Origin: Pohlia nutans
Lineage: Eukaryota > Streptophyta > Bryopsida > Bryales > Mniaceae
NCBI GenBank assembly: GCA_022496805.1
Contig: CM040103.1
Location: 23,846,820 to 23,910,819 of the forward strand
Length of the DNA stretch: 64,000 nucleotides
Reading direction: 5' to 3'
Translations under genes and position numbers: made by a program
Shown: in pieces, positions 1 through 11,019 of the stretch
Layout: every line of letters starts with the position of its first letter
How positions within the stretch are numbered: position 1 is the stretch's first letter
The notes under the pieces: generated by a model
Database searches by the model: none
Told to the model about the DNA's origin: nothing
Seen by the model: the letters and a program-made list of their open reading frames with translations, nothing else

Positions 1-85
1 TAAAAAAATGAAAATATCCACGGTTATAGGAACCCTTACCCTAAAAAAGACTGCAAAAATCATTAAAGTCTGCTCTTTAATTTCT

Positions 86-117
<32 letters not shown>

Positions 118-142
118 ACCGCTCGCATACGAACTTTCCCCT
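1..142. mobile_element. Right terminal region of a MULE-like element (M4), rest off-window
   Basis: This stretch ends in repeated CTCTCCG octamers followed by GCTCGCATACGAACTTTCCCC. The right end of element M3 is built the same way (octamers, then GCTCGCACACGAGCTTTCCCC at about 62092-62113), so this should be the right end of a close relative. A CCACGGTTATAGG motif near base 18 recurs about 100-190 bases inside the ends of M1 and M2. The sequence after base 142 joins in mid-unit to the 127-bp array of the surrounding element, so the insertion went into that array. The presumed 9-bp duplication is CCCAAGGAG at 143-151; the left copy is off-window, so this is inferred. No gene is visible. Confidence 0.7.
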
Positions 143-1130
143 CCCAAGGAGCACCAAACTCAATCCCATTCAAACACACAAGGAACAGAATTGACTCATC
201 CACGGATCATCCTAGGCTTCCATGGGCCCTTGGATGCAGCCTGAAGAACGTCCTCGTAGCGGAGGACGTCCCAAGGAGCACCAAACTCAATCTAATTTAC
301 ACACACAATTAACAGAATCGACTCATCCACGGATCATCCTAAGTTGCCACGGTCCCATGAATGCAGCCTGAAGAACGTCCTCTTAGCCGAGGACGTCTCC
401 ATAAGCACCAAACTCAATCTGATTCAAGCACACAATGAACAGAATCGACTCATCCCCGGATCATCCTAAGTTGCCACGGTCCGATAGATGCAGCCAGAAT
501 AACGTCATCGTAGCCGAGGACGTCCCAAGGAGCACCAAATTCAATATGATTCACACACACAATGAACGGAATCGACTCATCCACGGATCATCCTAAGTTG
601 CCACGGTCCTATGGATGCAGCCTGAAGAACGTCGCCGTAGCCGAGGACGTCTCCATGAGCACCAAACTCAATCTGATTCAAGCACACAATGAAAAGAATC
701 GACTCATCCACGGATCATCCTAAGTTGCCACGGTCCTATTGATGCAGCCTGAGGAACGTCCTCGCAGCCGAGGACGTCCCAAGGAGCACCAAACTTCATC
801 TGATTCAAACACACAATGAACAGAATCGACTCATCCACGGATCATCCTAAGTTGCCACGGTCCCATGGATGCAGCCTGAAGAACGTCCTCGTAGCCGAGG
901 ACGTCCCAAGGAGCACCAAATTCAATCTGATTCACACACACAATGAACAGAATCGACTCATCCATGGATCATCCTAGGCTTCCATGGGCCAATGGATGCA
1001 GCCTGAAAAACGTCCTCGTATCCGAGGATGTCCCAAGGAGCACCAAACTCAAACTGATTCACACTCACAATGAACAGAATCGACTCATCCATGGGCCTAT
1101 GGGCGGAGGATGTCCTACTTGCCCCCATAG
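143..1130. repeat. Tandem array, about eight 127-bp units, with a 9-bp-arm dyad
   Basis: The unit runs through ACTCATCCACGGATCATCC, a CCATGGATGCAGCC segment and ACGTCCTCG-TAGC-CGAGGACGT, a perfect inverted repeat with 9-bp arms. Unit starts fall roughly every 126-127 bases (about 196, 322, 448, 576, 703, 830, 957, 1084). The same unit returns at about 19880-20395 and 26553-26960, which places all three stretches in one outer element (M0). Short ORFs read through the units but are by-products of the repetition. The dyad could be a protein binding site; that is inference. Confidence 0.9.
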
Positions 1131-1144
1131 AAAAAAATATTCAA

Positions 1145-1576
1145 TCACTCGACACGCAAGAAGAAACCTCCGTAGAGTATTCTGAACATCAGTTTCGTTA
1201 CCTCTGTCCCATTTTCGTTACAATCCGGCGGTGGTTCGTCCTGCTCATCATTTTCGTGGTCTCTGTCCTCGGTCGAGCCATGGCCATTGTTGCCGTGGTC
1301 CTCAGTTGTTTGCACGCTCCCAGAGTCACGATTATCTTCCTCTACCTTCCCGGACTCGACCTCGTCTTGGGCTTCGTCCTCCGCATCCTCGGCATCGTCC
1401 TCGCCTTCCCCGGATTCGGCATCCCCATTGCATTGCTCGGCGTGAACCTCCGACTCAGGCAACTCGTCCACGCCACCAAGATCTACCGATGGTCCATCAA
1501 AGATAGTCCTGCTCATCTTCTGAGCATCCGCCCCCACTGCTTCGACTGACGCGTCTCGCCCCTGCGGCTCCATCAC
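1145..1576 (-). CDS. Acidic low-complexity ORF of element M0
   Basis: I do not recognise a family for this 143-residue ORF. It is very rich in Asp and Glu from about residue 50 to 120 (runs such as EGEDDAEDAEDEAQDE) and has no obvious fold or signal. It lies on the same strand as the basic helper ORF at 2685-3182, as the acidic ORF at 44993-45511 does relative to its helper in element M3. I therefore take the two as positional equivalents, although their residues do not align clearly. It might be a first exon of the methyltransferase gene expected further left, because the known methyltransferase N-terminus is also acidic. It may not be expressed. Confidence 0.35.
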   Translation of the reverse strand: MMEPQGRDASVEAVGADAQKMSRTIFDGPSVDLGGVDELPESEVHAEQCNGDAESGEGEDDAEDAEDEAQDEVESGKVEEDNRDSGSVQTTEDHGNNGHGSTEDRDHENDEQDEPPPDCNENGTEVTKLMFRILYGGFFLRVE

Positions 1577-1639
1577 GAATTCTCTCAGTCACGCGCACAA
1601 TTCAAATTGTAGGATGGCGGGGAGTCAAATGCAATAACG

Positions 1640-2600
1640 AGCACTAGGGTACAGTGCCCGATGACCTACGGCGCCCAAAGCCGCTAAGCCCGTCGACATC
1701 CTCGGTTCCATGGATGCCCAGTTGCCTCTACTGGCCCCATTGCCTCTACTGGCCACATTGTCTCTCCTGGCCCCTAAACCCCCTTACGTCCTCGGCTCCA
1801 TGAATGCATCCTCGGTTTCATGGATATCTATTTCAACCGTAATTTTTTGTTTACCTTCAGTGGAAGGCACAGTATGTTATAAAAACACCCAGCCGCAAAA
1901 AAAATTGTTACAGGATAAAAGCTGGATTTTTAATAATCAGTTTCAAAAGTTCCGACCTACATTGTTTAAACGTCTACTATCTATTCGACATGGAAGTGCC
2001 GACACTCCCTACGTTATTAATTTAACTCCATAGTATGTCCTGACTCTCTAACCTACTATGATACGGGTCACACGCCACACTGCCCGCTGAACTACAGCGC
2101 CCATGCCCGATGACCTACCCGATGACCGCCCGAAACCGCTAATTCCAGTTTCATCCTCGGTTCTATGGATGCCCCGTTGCCTTGACTAGCCCCACTGCCT
2201 CTACTGGCCCCTAAACCCCTTTACATCCTCGGTTCCATGAATGCATCCTCGGTTCCATGTATGTATCCTCGGTTCAATGGACATCAGTTTCAAGCGTATA
2301 CTTTAGAGTACATTCAATGGAAGGCATGGCTGGCAGGATTTAATTTCTCATGAACCTGCCGGAAATGATATGAGTTCATTAAGTAGTTGGTCGAAAACAT
2401 CAACTACAAAGTCAATGAATTATTGTACAAAATAAATTATGAAAACGTCAGGCCTTAGAAAAAATAAGGTTACTTATTAATTGCCGAATATTTAATATAT
2501 AGTTTTGAAACTGCCGACATACATTGTTTAAACATCTACTATATATTTGACATGGAAGTGTCGACACTGCCTACTACGTTATCAACTTAACCCCACAGTA
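1640..2600. repeat. Direct duplication of a ~500-bp non-coding segment
   Basis: Two diverged copies lie end to end. Each has the landmarks GCCCGATGACCTAC, CATCCTCGGTTCCATGGATG, a run of CTCTACTGGCCCC, then ATTGTTTAAAC followed by a TTCGACATGGAAGTG-like stretch and a TTAAC(T/C)CC(A/C)(C/T)AGTA end. First-copy landmarks are near 1660, 1690, 1960 and 2030; second-copy landmarks are near 2100, 2150, 2523 and 2590. No credible gene is present. The segment separates the acidic ORF from the helper ORF of M0. Confidence 0.65.
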
Positions 2601-2684
2601 GATGTCCAAACTTTCCTATCTTCAAGGTTTGGCAAATTGGAATTATAGATATGAAGCTCTTCACGATACGACTACGACCAAGCT

Positions 2685-3182
2685 TCACAAGACACTTCGA
2701 ACATTCATAGATTTCCAACTCCACCCAATTACCTCCGTAAGTTCGCCACCATTCTTGATTTCCGTATCTTCGTCTGCAATCTTGAATTGATCCTTATTGT
2801 AGTTGTTGTCAAGCCAGGACCGGACGTTCATATTTGAACGGCTGCGATCGACTTTCCTCGTTTTTCGCTGATGATCAGACATTAGATCGACTATGTCCAA
2901 AGGCAAAGTTTCTCCTAATTCCGTGCACTCTCGGTCGTCTTCAATTCCCTCGTCAATTGAACCTAGCGTTAGTTTGTTGATGCTACGATGCTTTCTACTC
3001 TTCAATCCTACGTCGTCAACATCCACCTCACGTTGCTTTCTAGGAGTACCTAGAAGCAAGCTCTCGAGCTTCAACCTCCTCGCTTCCTTTCTTCGCTTTG
3101 CCTTGCCGCCACTAAAGTCCGTCTGAACACGTCTCCTCTTCTTCTTTGGTGTCACGTTCTTCGGAGGTGCTGCTTGCTTCAT
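2685..3182 (-). CDS. Basic helper ORF of element M0 (nuclear, unknown function)
   Basis: This 165-residue ORF starts MKQAAPPKNVTPKKKRRR and is strongly basic for its first 40 residues, with two nuclear-localisation-like clusters (KKKRRR and KAKRRKEARR). A middle SRKHRSINKL segment and a NVRSWLDNNYN motif follow near residue 130. The same protein, with these motifs kept, is encoded at 43769-44242 in element M3. In both elements it is transcribed divergently from the transposase gene, about 500 bases away. Retention in two elements suggests a real accessory protein, by analogy with the second genes of MULE elements. I recognise no known family. Confidence 0.6.
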   Translation of the reverse strand: MKQAAPPKNVTPKKKRRRVQTDFSGGKAKRRKEARRLKLESLLLGTPRKQREVDVDDVGLKSRKHRSINKLTLGSIDEGIEDDRECTELGETLPLDIVDLMSDHQRKTRKVDRSRSNMNVRSWLDNNYNKDQFKIADEDTEIKNGGELTEVIGWSWKSMNVRSVL

Positions 3183-3701
3183 GTGTACCCTACAACAATC
3201 TTGTCCTCTCTCATTCTATCACATTCTATCTAATTGCAGCGGTTCTCTACATTGATCTAGTTTAGTCACGCACAGGATATATACTCAAAGCTGGGGAATC
3301 AAACTGTTCCAGAAGATGCTAAATAATGCCAGGCCCATGTGCTCGTGTCTATGACCGTGCCATTATATTTCTGTATTGACACATTTCAAAAAGTTCCGCA
3401 ATTCCTACATCTCAAGAGATCGGCAAAATCTAAATGTAACCCCTTTTTCTAAACAGGTCTGTCCTCAATCGAATGTTTGCAAATTAAGAGAATGCTTAGT
3501 TGGGGTGTTGAGAATTTCGGCTGCAACCTTAAGTTGGTGTTTAGACTACAATGATTGAGTCAGTGATGAACGCATTCATCAACATTAGTTCTCAAAACTA
3601 TTGATTCCAACATCGTCCAAGCATCCACAATTTAGTATTTTATCGTCAAAACCTTCCAGTCTGAACAATCATCGCATTCTTTGATCTAGGCGATCTTTGT
3701 C
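3183..3701. promoter_or_regulatory. Divergent intergenic region between helper and transposase A
   Basis: About 520 bases separate the two divergent start codons, so both promoters of element M0 should lie here. A matching region of about 510 bases lies at 43260-43768 in M3. The two share recognisable stretches, for example around 3480-3560 (AACTAAG-like, ATTTCGGCTGCAACC) and the reverse complement at 43430-43460. I cannot name a specific factor site or a convincing TATA box. Confidence 0.4.
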
Positions 3702-6034
3702 ATGGCATCCACTACTATATCTGAGCTCCCTTTGCAAGCTGCAATCCTTTCAGCGTATGGATCAAATGCTCCGGTCTCGTTCCTAGTGAATGGCGAGGGA
3801 GTTGCTGTTGTGTCCAATAAACATCTCAGTATGAGATTTCATTTTGACAAATCGAGTCTATATGTCGAGAAGCACGTCTTTGATGATTCTAATCAGTCGT
3901 CCCCGTCTCACACAGTTATCCAGCAGCCACACCAGAGCCCGACTCAAAGTCTAGTGTGGGAGCTTGGGCCTGGAAAGTATGATGTCTACGGTCTCCCTAT
4001 GACGATGGACAAGGGTAGACCAAATCAGTCATCCACGTGCACAATCCATACTCCTCTTCTTAGAAATGTCAAAGTTGAGCATGATGCAGATGTGGAACTC
4101 ACTCCCCTTTTTGGATCATCCACTTCGGTCAAGCCTGAGTCGGAACCAACTTCGTACATTGCTCTCTCCAGTGATTCGTCTGATACTGAGACGGTCACTG
4201 AACGTCCTCCCATTCACAATCTGAGCTCTCTGTCATCAAAGTCTTATGCCACTCATAGTTTTGAATCGGCCGCTCATAGTCTGGAATCCATCAACTTGAA
4301 CGATATTCCATGTCCCTCTCCCTCTGCCAAGGCACTCACCGCTGCAAGTATCTTATCCAAGTTGAAGAGACTAGCTACCCTACATGGGAAGAAGAACATG
4401 CTCAAGAAACTTGATTACGACCCGATCACAACGATCAAGGTGGACTATCTTCCTCCCAAATTCGACGGTGACGTAGTGTACGAGTTTCCTGCCACTGCGC
4501 TTCACACGTCTCACACAACCGCAAGATCTATGCAGGGAATGGATAAGAGGTACGATGGCCATGTGTGGACTAGAACTATGACAACTAACATCGCCAATCC
4601 ATTGGGCTTGTCGTTCCGATTTTTGATCTGCGTAGGTCATTTCGAGTGTCGCAACAAGGAGTGCGAGTATTTGAAGCGTGCCCACCGCACCTCTCCATTA
4701 AATGATACGGAGTTTGAAGGCTGCACGTGGAGGCCATTCATGGTGGAGGAGTCGCCTCCAAAGAACTCCACTTTGGTCTGCAAGGTCTGCAAAGAGCCTC
4801 CCACCTGCGTGAACAGCTGTAGCCCTAAAATATACTACGTCCATGGTGGGCCGAACGTCACAAGGGCTTGCATTCATCTTGGACATCACAAGCACCCAGT
4901 GAAGGTTGGGGACTACCGAGATACCAAGTCCAAGATCAACACTGTCATCAAAGAGCAAATCTAGAGAACACCATCCGCAACCAAGAGTGCAGTTGTTCTT
5001 GAGGCCAGCAAGGAACTATTAGGTGAGTTTCTTCTACGTTCTGAAGAGGAACGGCCCAAAACTCTTAGTTTGGAAGATCTCGTGATAGGTTCAAAGACAT
5101 GGGATCTCCTAGCATAAGAAATAAAGTTGTCACATTCAAATACCTCAGGAGGTATGGTGTCATGGACAGTAGCACCAAACTTAGAGGGCTCAGCAATTGG
5201 GCGTTTGTCCAAAAAAACATGTTCCCTGGACAAGGTGAAGATTCCGACAAGGTCTTCATTTTCAAAATGTCTGAGATGGGTCCGGGTAGTGGTGTGGATT
5301 TGGTCAAGAGGATGCAAACGGGAGGAGATCTTGAGAACTGTTGGATCATGTTTGACCATGTCAAATGCGTAAAACATTGGACTACAATGGGTTGCCATAT
5401 TTACGACTCTACATATTGTCGTGTCATGACCATTGCATGCTGTGACATGCAATCGGAAGACACATATGCTCAGATTGTCTTCTGGAAGAACCTGAATGTT
5501 GTCATGGAGAGGCATGACATTCCCAACCCACAATTCATGGGATTCATGGCGGATAGTGCACAAGCCAATTGGAATGCACTGAGGATCATTTACGGAAATG
5601 GGAATCCGAAAGATCCAATGGTGGATCGGGAGAGGACGTGCTACTTTCATTGGTCTCAATCCTTCGAGAAGCATAACAAGCAGTACATTGTCAAAGAATT
5701 TCGAGAACAGCACAAGCGCCTTTGCATGCAGTATAGAGATTCCACGACCATGGCTGAGGCCGATATGAGATACCTAGCCATAAGGGCTTGGTGGCTGTCT
5801 TCTGGAGCTGCATCCGAGACATCGTTGAGACACTTGGATCTTTGGCTAGCCTTCTGGCACTTCAGATATCGACAATGGGGTAGCTGCATACAGTTCGTGA
5901 GTACATACTCCCCTTCACTATTTCTTTCCAAAGCCGTGCTTTCTAATATTTTCAATTGACCTTCATTTTTATGGACTTCTACATAACCTTGACGAAGAGG
6001 CCTTGGCGGACATGCCTTCCTGCAACCTTGCGGA
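3702..6034 (+). pseudogene. MULE-like transposase A, 5' part (M0), split by element M1
   Basis: The first 420 codons are open and encode the N-terminal domain ending PGKYDVYGL (about residue 95), a Ser-rich linker, and a Cys/His zinc-binding region with CVGHFECRNKECEYL, LVCKVCKEPPTC and CIHLGHH. A TAG at 4962-4964 ends this ORF. A frameshift near 5080 separates it from a second open stretch that holds the DDE-type core: MFDHVKCV, CHIYDSTYCRVMTIACCDMQ, GFMADSAQANWNALR and SSGAASETS, ending in YRQWG. The intron acceptor near 5970 appears lost (AT instead of AG). The last bases encode SCNLA and stop exactly at the 9-bp duplication CCTTGCGGA (6026-6034). The gene resumes at 18166. Confidence 0.85.
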
Positions 6035-6035
6035 C

Positions 6036-7032
6036 GGAAATGCTAGGATGTGAGCCTAGAGAGGAGAGCCTGAGGGCCTGAGAGCCTGAGAGCCTAGAAA
6101 ATTTTCAATTTTTTTTTGTTTTTTTCTGTAAGAGACCTATAACCGTGGATTCAATATGTATTGCATTTGGAGTATAATTGAACTACAAATTTTCCATTTA
6201 CATACATGTATGCAAATAGTGTATGAAAAATTTAGAGTTTAGGGTTTAGGGTGTATCGTTTAGACGTTGAAAAATTATACATGAACAAGAGAGTATACAA
6301 ATCAATGAGGTTGGATAGTAAAGTTTAGGATTTTAGCAAAGTGAAGTACAACACGGATGGCATTTAATTGGAGTGGTTTAGAGCTTAAATGTGAAATCGG
6401 TGTAATTCAGATACTACATCTATGCAAATTAAAAATGAAAATTTGAGGAATTAGGGTGTAGAGATTGAACTTTCAAAAATGCAACATTCCCAAAGGTTTG
6501 AACAAATCAATGAGGTAGGAGAATAGAATTGTTAGCAATGTGGAGTACAACACATTTGTAAAAATCCAAAGTAGTGGCCCTTTTAGTCTCACTACAAATA
6601 TAAAATAGAAAGTAGTACAAATATGTGGAGAGAACATCGAAGTTCCTCTCAATCATCACTAGAATTACTGCTAGCAATAGACCCTGAGCAAGAACTAGAT
6701 GTAGAGCGGCTCGGTGAACTAATACCATTACGATCAGACTCTTCAGCCTCAACATCAAAGTATACAAGTGCGTCAGAATTCAACACCTTTGGCTTTGGAA
6801 TGTGATCCCTCATACCATGTCCTACAAGAGCCTGTGCAACTCACTCAATGTAGCATGGCAACTGAAAAGGTTTGGGTGGGCTCTCAAGAAACTCTGGCCG
6901 TGCAAAAAATGGCCTGTGCACGGTAGAATACGTGGTCTTCATTTTTCTGCACAAACAAAAATGAAAATGAGATCAAAGTGATCAAGAAATCATCAAACAA
7001 AACTGTATCAATTGGAATGATTTAATTCAAAC
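6036..7032. other. Left subterminal region of M1, non-coding
   Basis: After the terminal GAGAGCCTGAGAGCCT octamers come an AAAATTTTC/T-rich stretch, the reverse of the CCACGGTTATAGG motif at about 6138-6150, and a short TTTAGGGTTTAGGG tract near 6238. The rest is AT-rich. A small Ser-rich ORF near 6620-6805 has no recognisable motif or conserved counterpart, so I do not call it a gene. Confidence 0.6.
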
Positions 7033-10000
7033 TTACTTACTGAATCGAGATTTCTTCAACACTCGAACGACCGCTGATGGAACTGCGTCTGGATCCTCTG
7101 TTGCAGATGATGATGCAATGATTGGCGCGGGTTCGGGTTTAGGGACATGTCCCATAGACAAAAGCAGTCCATCATATAGCTCTTGGTCGTCTTCCAGTGC
7201 CACAATGTGGCGTTGCACGCGGCGGCATGCCAACAACGACGCACCTAAAAAAAGGCATAGATAAACAAAACATATAAAAATTAGCCCGAGTAAGTGAAAG
7301 AGAAATTGAAACAAATAGAAAGAAATAACAAATAATAGAAGAAATAAAACCCAAGTAATACCGAGAAAGAATGTTAGAAATGTAAACCTGTCATAGCGGT
7401 GCAATCCAAGACAACATCATTGGGGCGAGAAGAAGCCTCAATCAGCATCTGTATGAACTGGCTATCCTTCTCACGAGGACCTCGCCAAGGCTTGATTCCA
7501 TTCATTTTTTGTGAACTCTTGGTGGTGAAATTCTGTAACATGTCATCACATCCCACATCTAATCCCATAGCCTCAAGCGCTGGAATAGATCGAAATGCAA
7601 ACCGTGCAGGAGCACCCTCGGGCAACACACGAATCAAGAGGTAAATGCCAAAACGCTGAGTCTACAACATATAGAACCAAAAGAGTTAGCTAATAGTAAT
7701 AGCAAAATAATAATGAATTTTTAAATACTAGGTAGTGCACGAGAGTTTACCGTCTTCAAATGGTTGACTGGTGATGCTAAATGGAGTGGATTCATGCAAG
7801 TCCAATCCTTGTACAACGTAAAACCCGTTGCATTACCGTAACCAAGTATGTTAGCCTTGGTTGATTGCCTATATGGATGCACAATGATGATAGCGCCATC
7901 ATCAACTAAGTAATTGTCTGCAAAATCAAAAATGGGATCAAGCCAATCGTCCTCTGCTGCATTCCATGGTGGAATCTGTCCCGGCGGATCCGAGATGGTG
8001 GGAACAGGCAGGTTCTCGGGCATGTCCACAAGAATTAAATCTACACATGGATCCTTGCACGAATGCCCTTTGAATACTTGTGGGCGGTCCGCTTTGTGCT
8101 ACAAGAAACAAAACATACACATGTAAGTAAATTAAAACTGCCAGACAAGCTTCAACAAAATAAATTGAAGTATAAAGAGTCCAAGAAGTATGTGAAACCG
8201 CATACCTCATCCAAAAACCTCTGAATCTCCTCAAACATCTTTGGAACAAGGTCATCTTCATCCTCTGGAAGAGTAGCTGCAAGTGAAGTGTTGAGTACCA
8301 ACTCATCGATGTCCTGGTCCTCTCCTAAGTCCACCACATCACGAATTTGGCCACAAAAGGCCTTATCTTGCGATAGCTCCAAGTACCCAGAATCCCTCTT
8401 GGTACCCCGCTGCTCCTGGCTCTGGTGCTGAGATTCTGCATCAACAATACTAGAAGAAGAAGGCTTTGGGACTTCTTGTACCTTTGGATTCTTCTTTTTC
8501 TCTTCCTTCTTGGCAATCTTCTCTGCTTGTTTCTCAATCTTGGCTTGCTCCCGGGCGGCCACCTTCTCTTCATGTTGAGTAATCTTCAACGCCTTCTTCT
8601 TGTCTTTAGCCTCAAACTTAGCAATGAGTTTACGCCGCGCCTCCTCATCAAGCTTCTCCAATTCACCAACCAACAGGGCAGGTGTATCGGCAGTCTCAGC
8701 TGAGGATTTGAGATCCTTTTCCTCTGCATGTACATAACCCAACCCACGGTCCAAATACCACCCAATCCCTTGAGATGTGTGCTGGTCCACGTCTTCAACT
8801 GTTGCGGTGAGAACATGCAATACTCAGAAGAAGGATCCATCCAACTCTCAAAGAACACGGGAAGATCTGTCTTGGCAATTGCCTTCTTCTCGAGTAACTC
8901 ATGCTTGAAATACCTAGTATTATCATTTGATGCAATATTATGTGTAACTTTACAGAAGTAACGGTTTACTTTAAAACAAGTTAGACAAAAATACCTGTAG
9001 ACTACACGTTTGACCACGAGATCAGAACCCTTGAAATCCTTGAAGGCAATTGATTTCTTGAAGGCTTCAGCCCCCTTGAAAACGTTAACAAATGCCCTGT
9101 CCCAAATCTTCACTCGCCAATACTCTATGAATTGGGAAAGTGTCCTGGGCCCTGCTGGGACATCCATGTTCAAAGGAACATTGTCTTTGTGGACAATAGT
9201 TTCAAACAACTCCACGGCGCAGTCCTCAATCTACAGAAAATATAGTTATGAAATTGAAACAATAAAATTACAAAGTATGATAGTAGAGACAGAATGTAAA
9301 CAAACTAAATCAATATTGATAGAGAAACTCACCCCTCCCCACCAGGCGGCCTTCAGAATAAAGGAATTGAGGTCCAGAGCGTTAACCGGCCTCAAAGGAA
9401 AACGAATTGCCTCTCGTGTGTGCACAGAGGAGTTCCACCACTTCAGCCATCGGAGCTTGTGGTGAGGAGGACCAACTGTTGTAGCAATGATCTGAAGCTT
9501 GTCCAAAGTGAGCTCCAACTGCGAGGCATTCATAGTCCAATGCCTCTCAATCTGAAAAAAGAAGTGAAAATCAAACCGTGAGCAACAGAAATACAAGCAA
9601 CTTTAAGTTAAAATGAAAGAAATGAATTGATGTATACCTCTTGTAGAAACTCTGGACCGTGCGCTGGATTCGCCACAGCTGTCATCTTCCCTAACTTAAC
9701 AATCAGTTTTGAAGTCCTCTCCTTGATGCCCATCTTCATAGCAGCCACAATGCCTTCCCGAGTCACATCTTCTGGTTTGGTCTCCTCACGATAAACAAGC
9801 ACAGCTAAGTCACCAGCAGCAGCAATGTCTTGCTGAAACAAGGTCCCAAAGAAAAGGATATTAGAGGTACAAATTTTAATACTAAAATGCACAAATTCAC
9901 GTGAACAAAAAATGCAGTAGAGGAGTGAAAGCAGAAATATCACCCTAAACATGAGAGAAGTAAAAACGTCCTGTTGTAAATTTGTCCATCCTCTCTTTAC

Positions 10001-10906
10001 GGAATTACGACATCTTTCCATTTCCTCGGGGCTCAGTAGCTCTGAGAAATAACTCAGCGGCATTGACCCAAACTTCCGAACCTGATAGAGCTGATGAACA
10101 AGATTTGTCTCGACGTGGGAATACTCTGTTTGCCTAAAGGTCATGGACCACATCAATCATAATAAAAAGACGTATATAATCAAAATCTAGTAAACTTTGA
10201 AATTTGAAAGAAAGGATTTTTGTAGGAAATCGTTTACTCACTTGTTTATGTCATTCATGACGGTCATGAGAACACCAAATTGACCCTTGGTCTCCAAGAT
10301 AATTGTGTCCATGGAGTAATGCCAAGATGGAACGTCATTGTAGAGTCTAGTAATATGGTTCATCCAAGCTATACGACGGTGATTTCCATCGCATATGAAG
10401 AACATATTCCCTTTCAAGAAACGTAATGAATCGTGGGAATCAAGATACTGATCAAATTTCTCGCTCTCAGAGTGCCAAATTGGTCCCCAATCACTACGGT
10501 CTTTGGATGACACGAGCTCCCCTTCACCTTGCTCGTTTGTTAGGGACACATAAAAAACACAAGCACCTTCACGATAGCCATGGACGAATTCCTGCTCCAG
10601 CTTGACAAGATCACTTTGCAGAGTGGGCCTTACTATCGGCATGACAACAAGCCTGCACAAAGGAATGTTGTGGCGAGAAATATTAAGCGGTTGCAAACGT
10701 AGGGCTGCAAGTGCAGCAACAGTGTTGATCTTCTGTGATCGCCGAATATCATCCTCATTAAAACCATCCACAGTGGTGATGATTGGAGATTCTTCCTCCT
10801 CATCATCATCCTCATCTCCAATCGGGGATTGAGGGGTCTCAACAATCTCGTTTGCAGTATCATACTCCACCTGAGGAACCTGTAAAAGAGGAATTGAGAA
10901 GAACAT
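7033..10906 (-). pseudogene. ParB-like / N4-N6-type DNA methyltransferase, M1 copy (one frameshift)
   Basis: The gene reads right to left through about nine exons with GT-AG borders; the best first border seen is the acceptor TTTTACAG before 10879. An acidic start leads into a ParB/sulfiredoxin-like domain with PLCRLVVMP and ICDGNHRRIAW. A middle domain follows, with WWNSSVHTREAIRF and a WRVKIWDRAF motif. After it come a Lys/Glu-rich coiled region and the methyltransferase. Its motif IV reads DMPENLPVP (canonical DPPY) and motif I reads VLDCTAMTG (canonical DPFxGxG), in the order IV then I, as in beta-class enzymes. The last exon starts at 7244 (ASLLACRR, IVALEDD). One base is missing near 8770 between THLK and GIGWYLD, which breaks the frame. 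The intact relative is at 48771-54896. DNA modification is inferred from the fold. Confidence 0.78.
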
Positions 10907-11019
10907 GAATAAAGAGCCAAAAATCTAGATGGACGACTAAACCTGTGTGTTCCTTACATGAGACACATGATCCTATTGACAAGGTGTAGGAAATTTGCAC
11001 TCCCCACAGGACACAAACT

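Noticed and set aside
143..1130. CRISPR-like array
   Set aside because: Units are contiguous 127-bp repeats without unique spacers, in a plant nuclear setting.
1145..1549. Plus-strand hydrophobic ORFs opposite the acidic ORF
   Set aside because: They are the complement of Asp/Glu codon runs, which reads as Leu/Val/Phe-rich sequence. The same effect explains the Ser/Leu-rich ORFs opposite 33000-33916 and 53000-53140.
6236..6252. Telomere repeat TTTAGGG
   Set aside because: Only about two copies here and near 45490; too short to be telomeric or interstitial telomere DNA.
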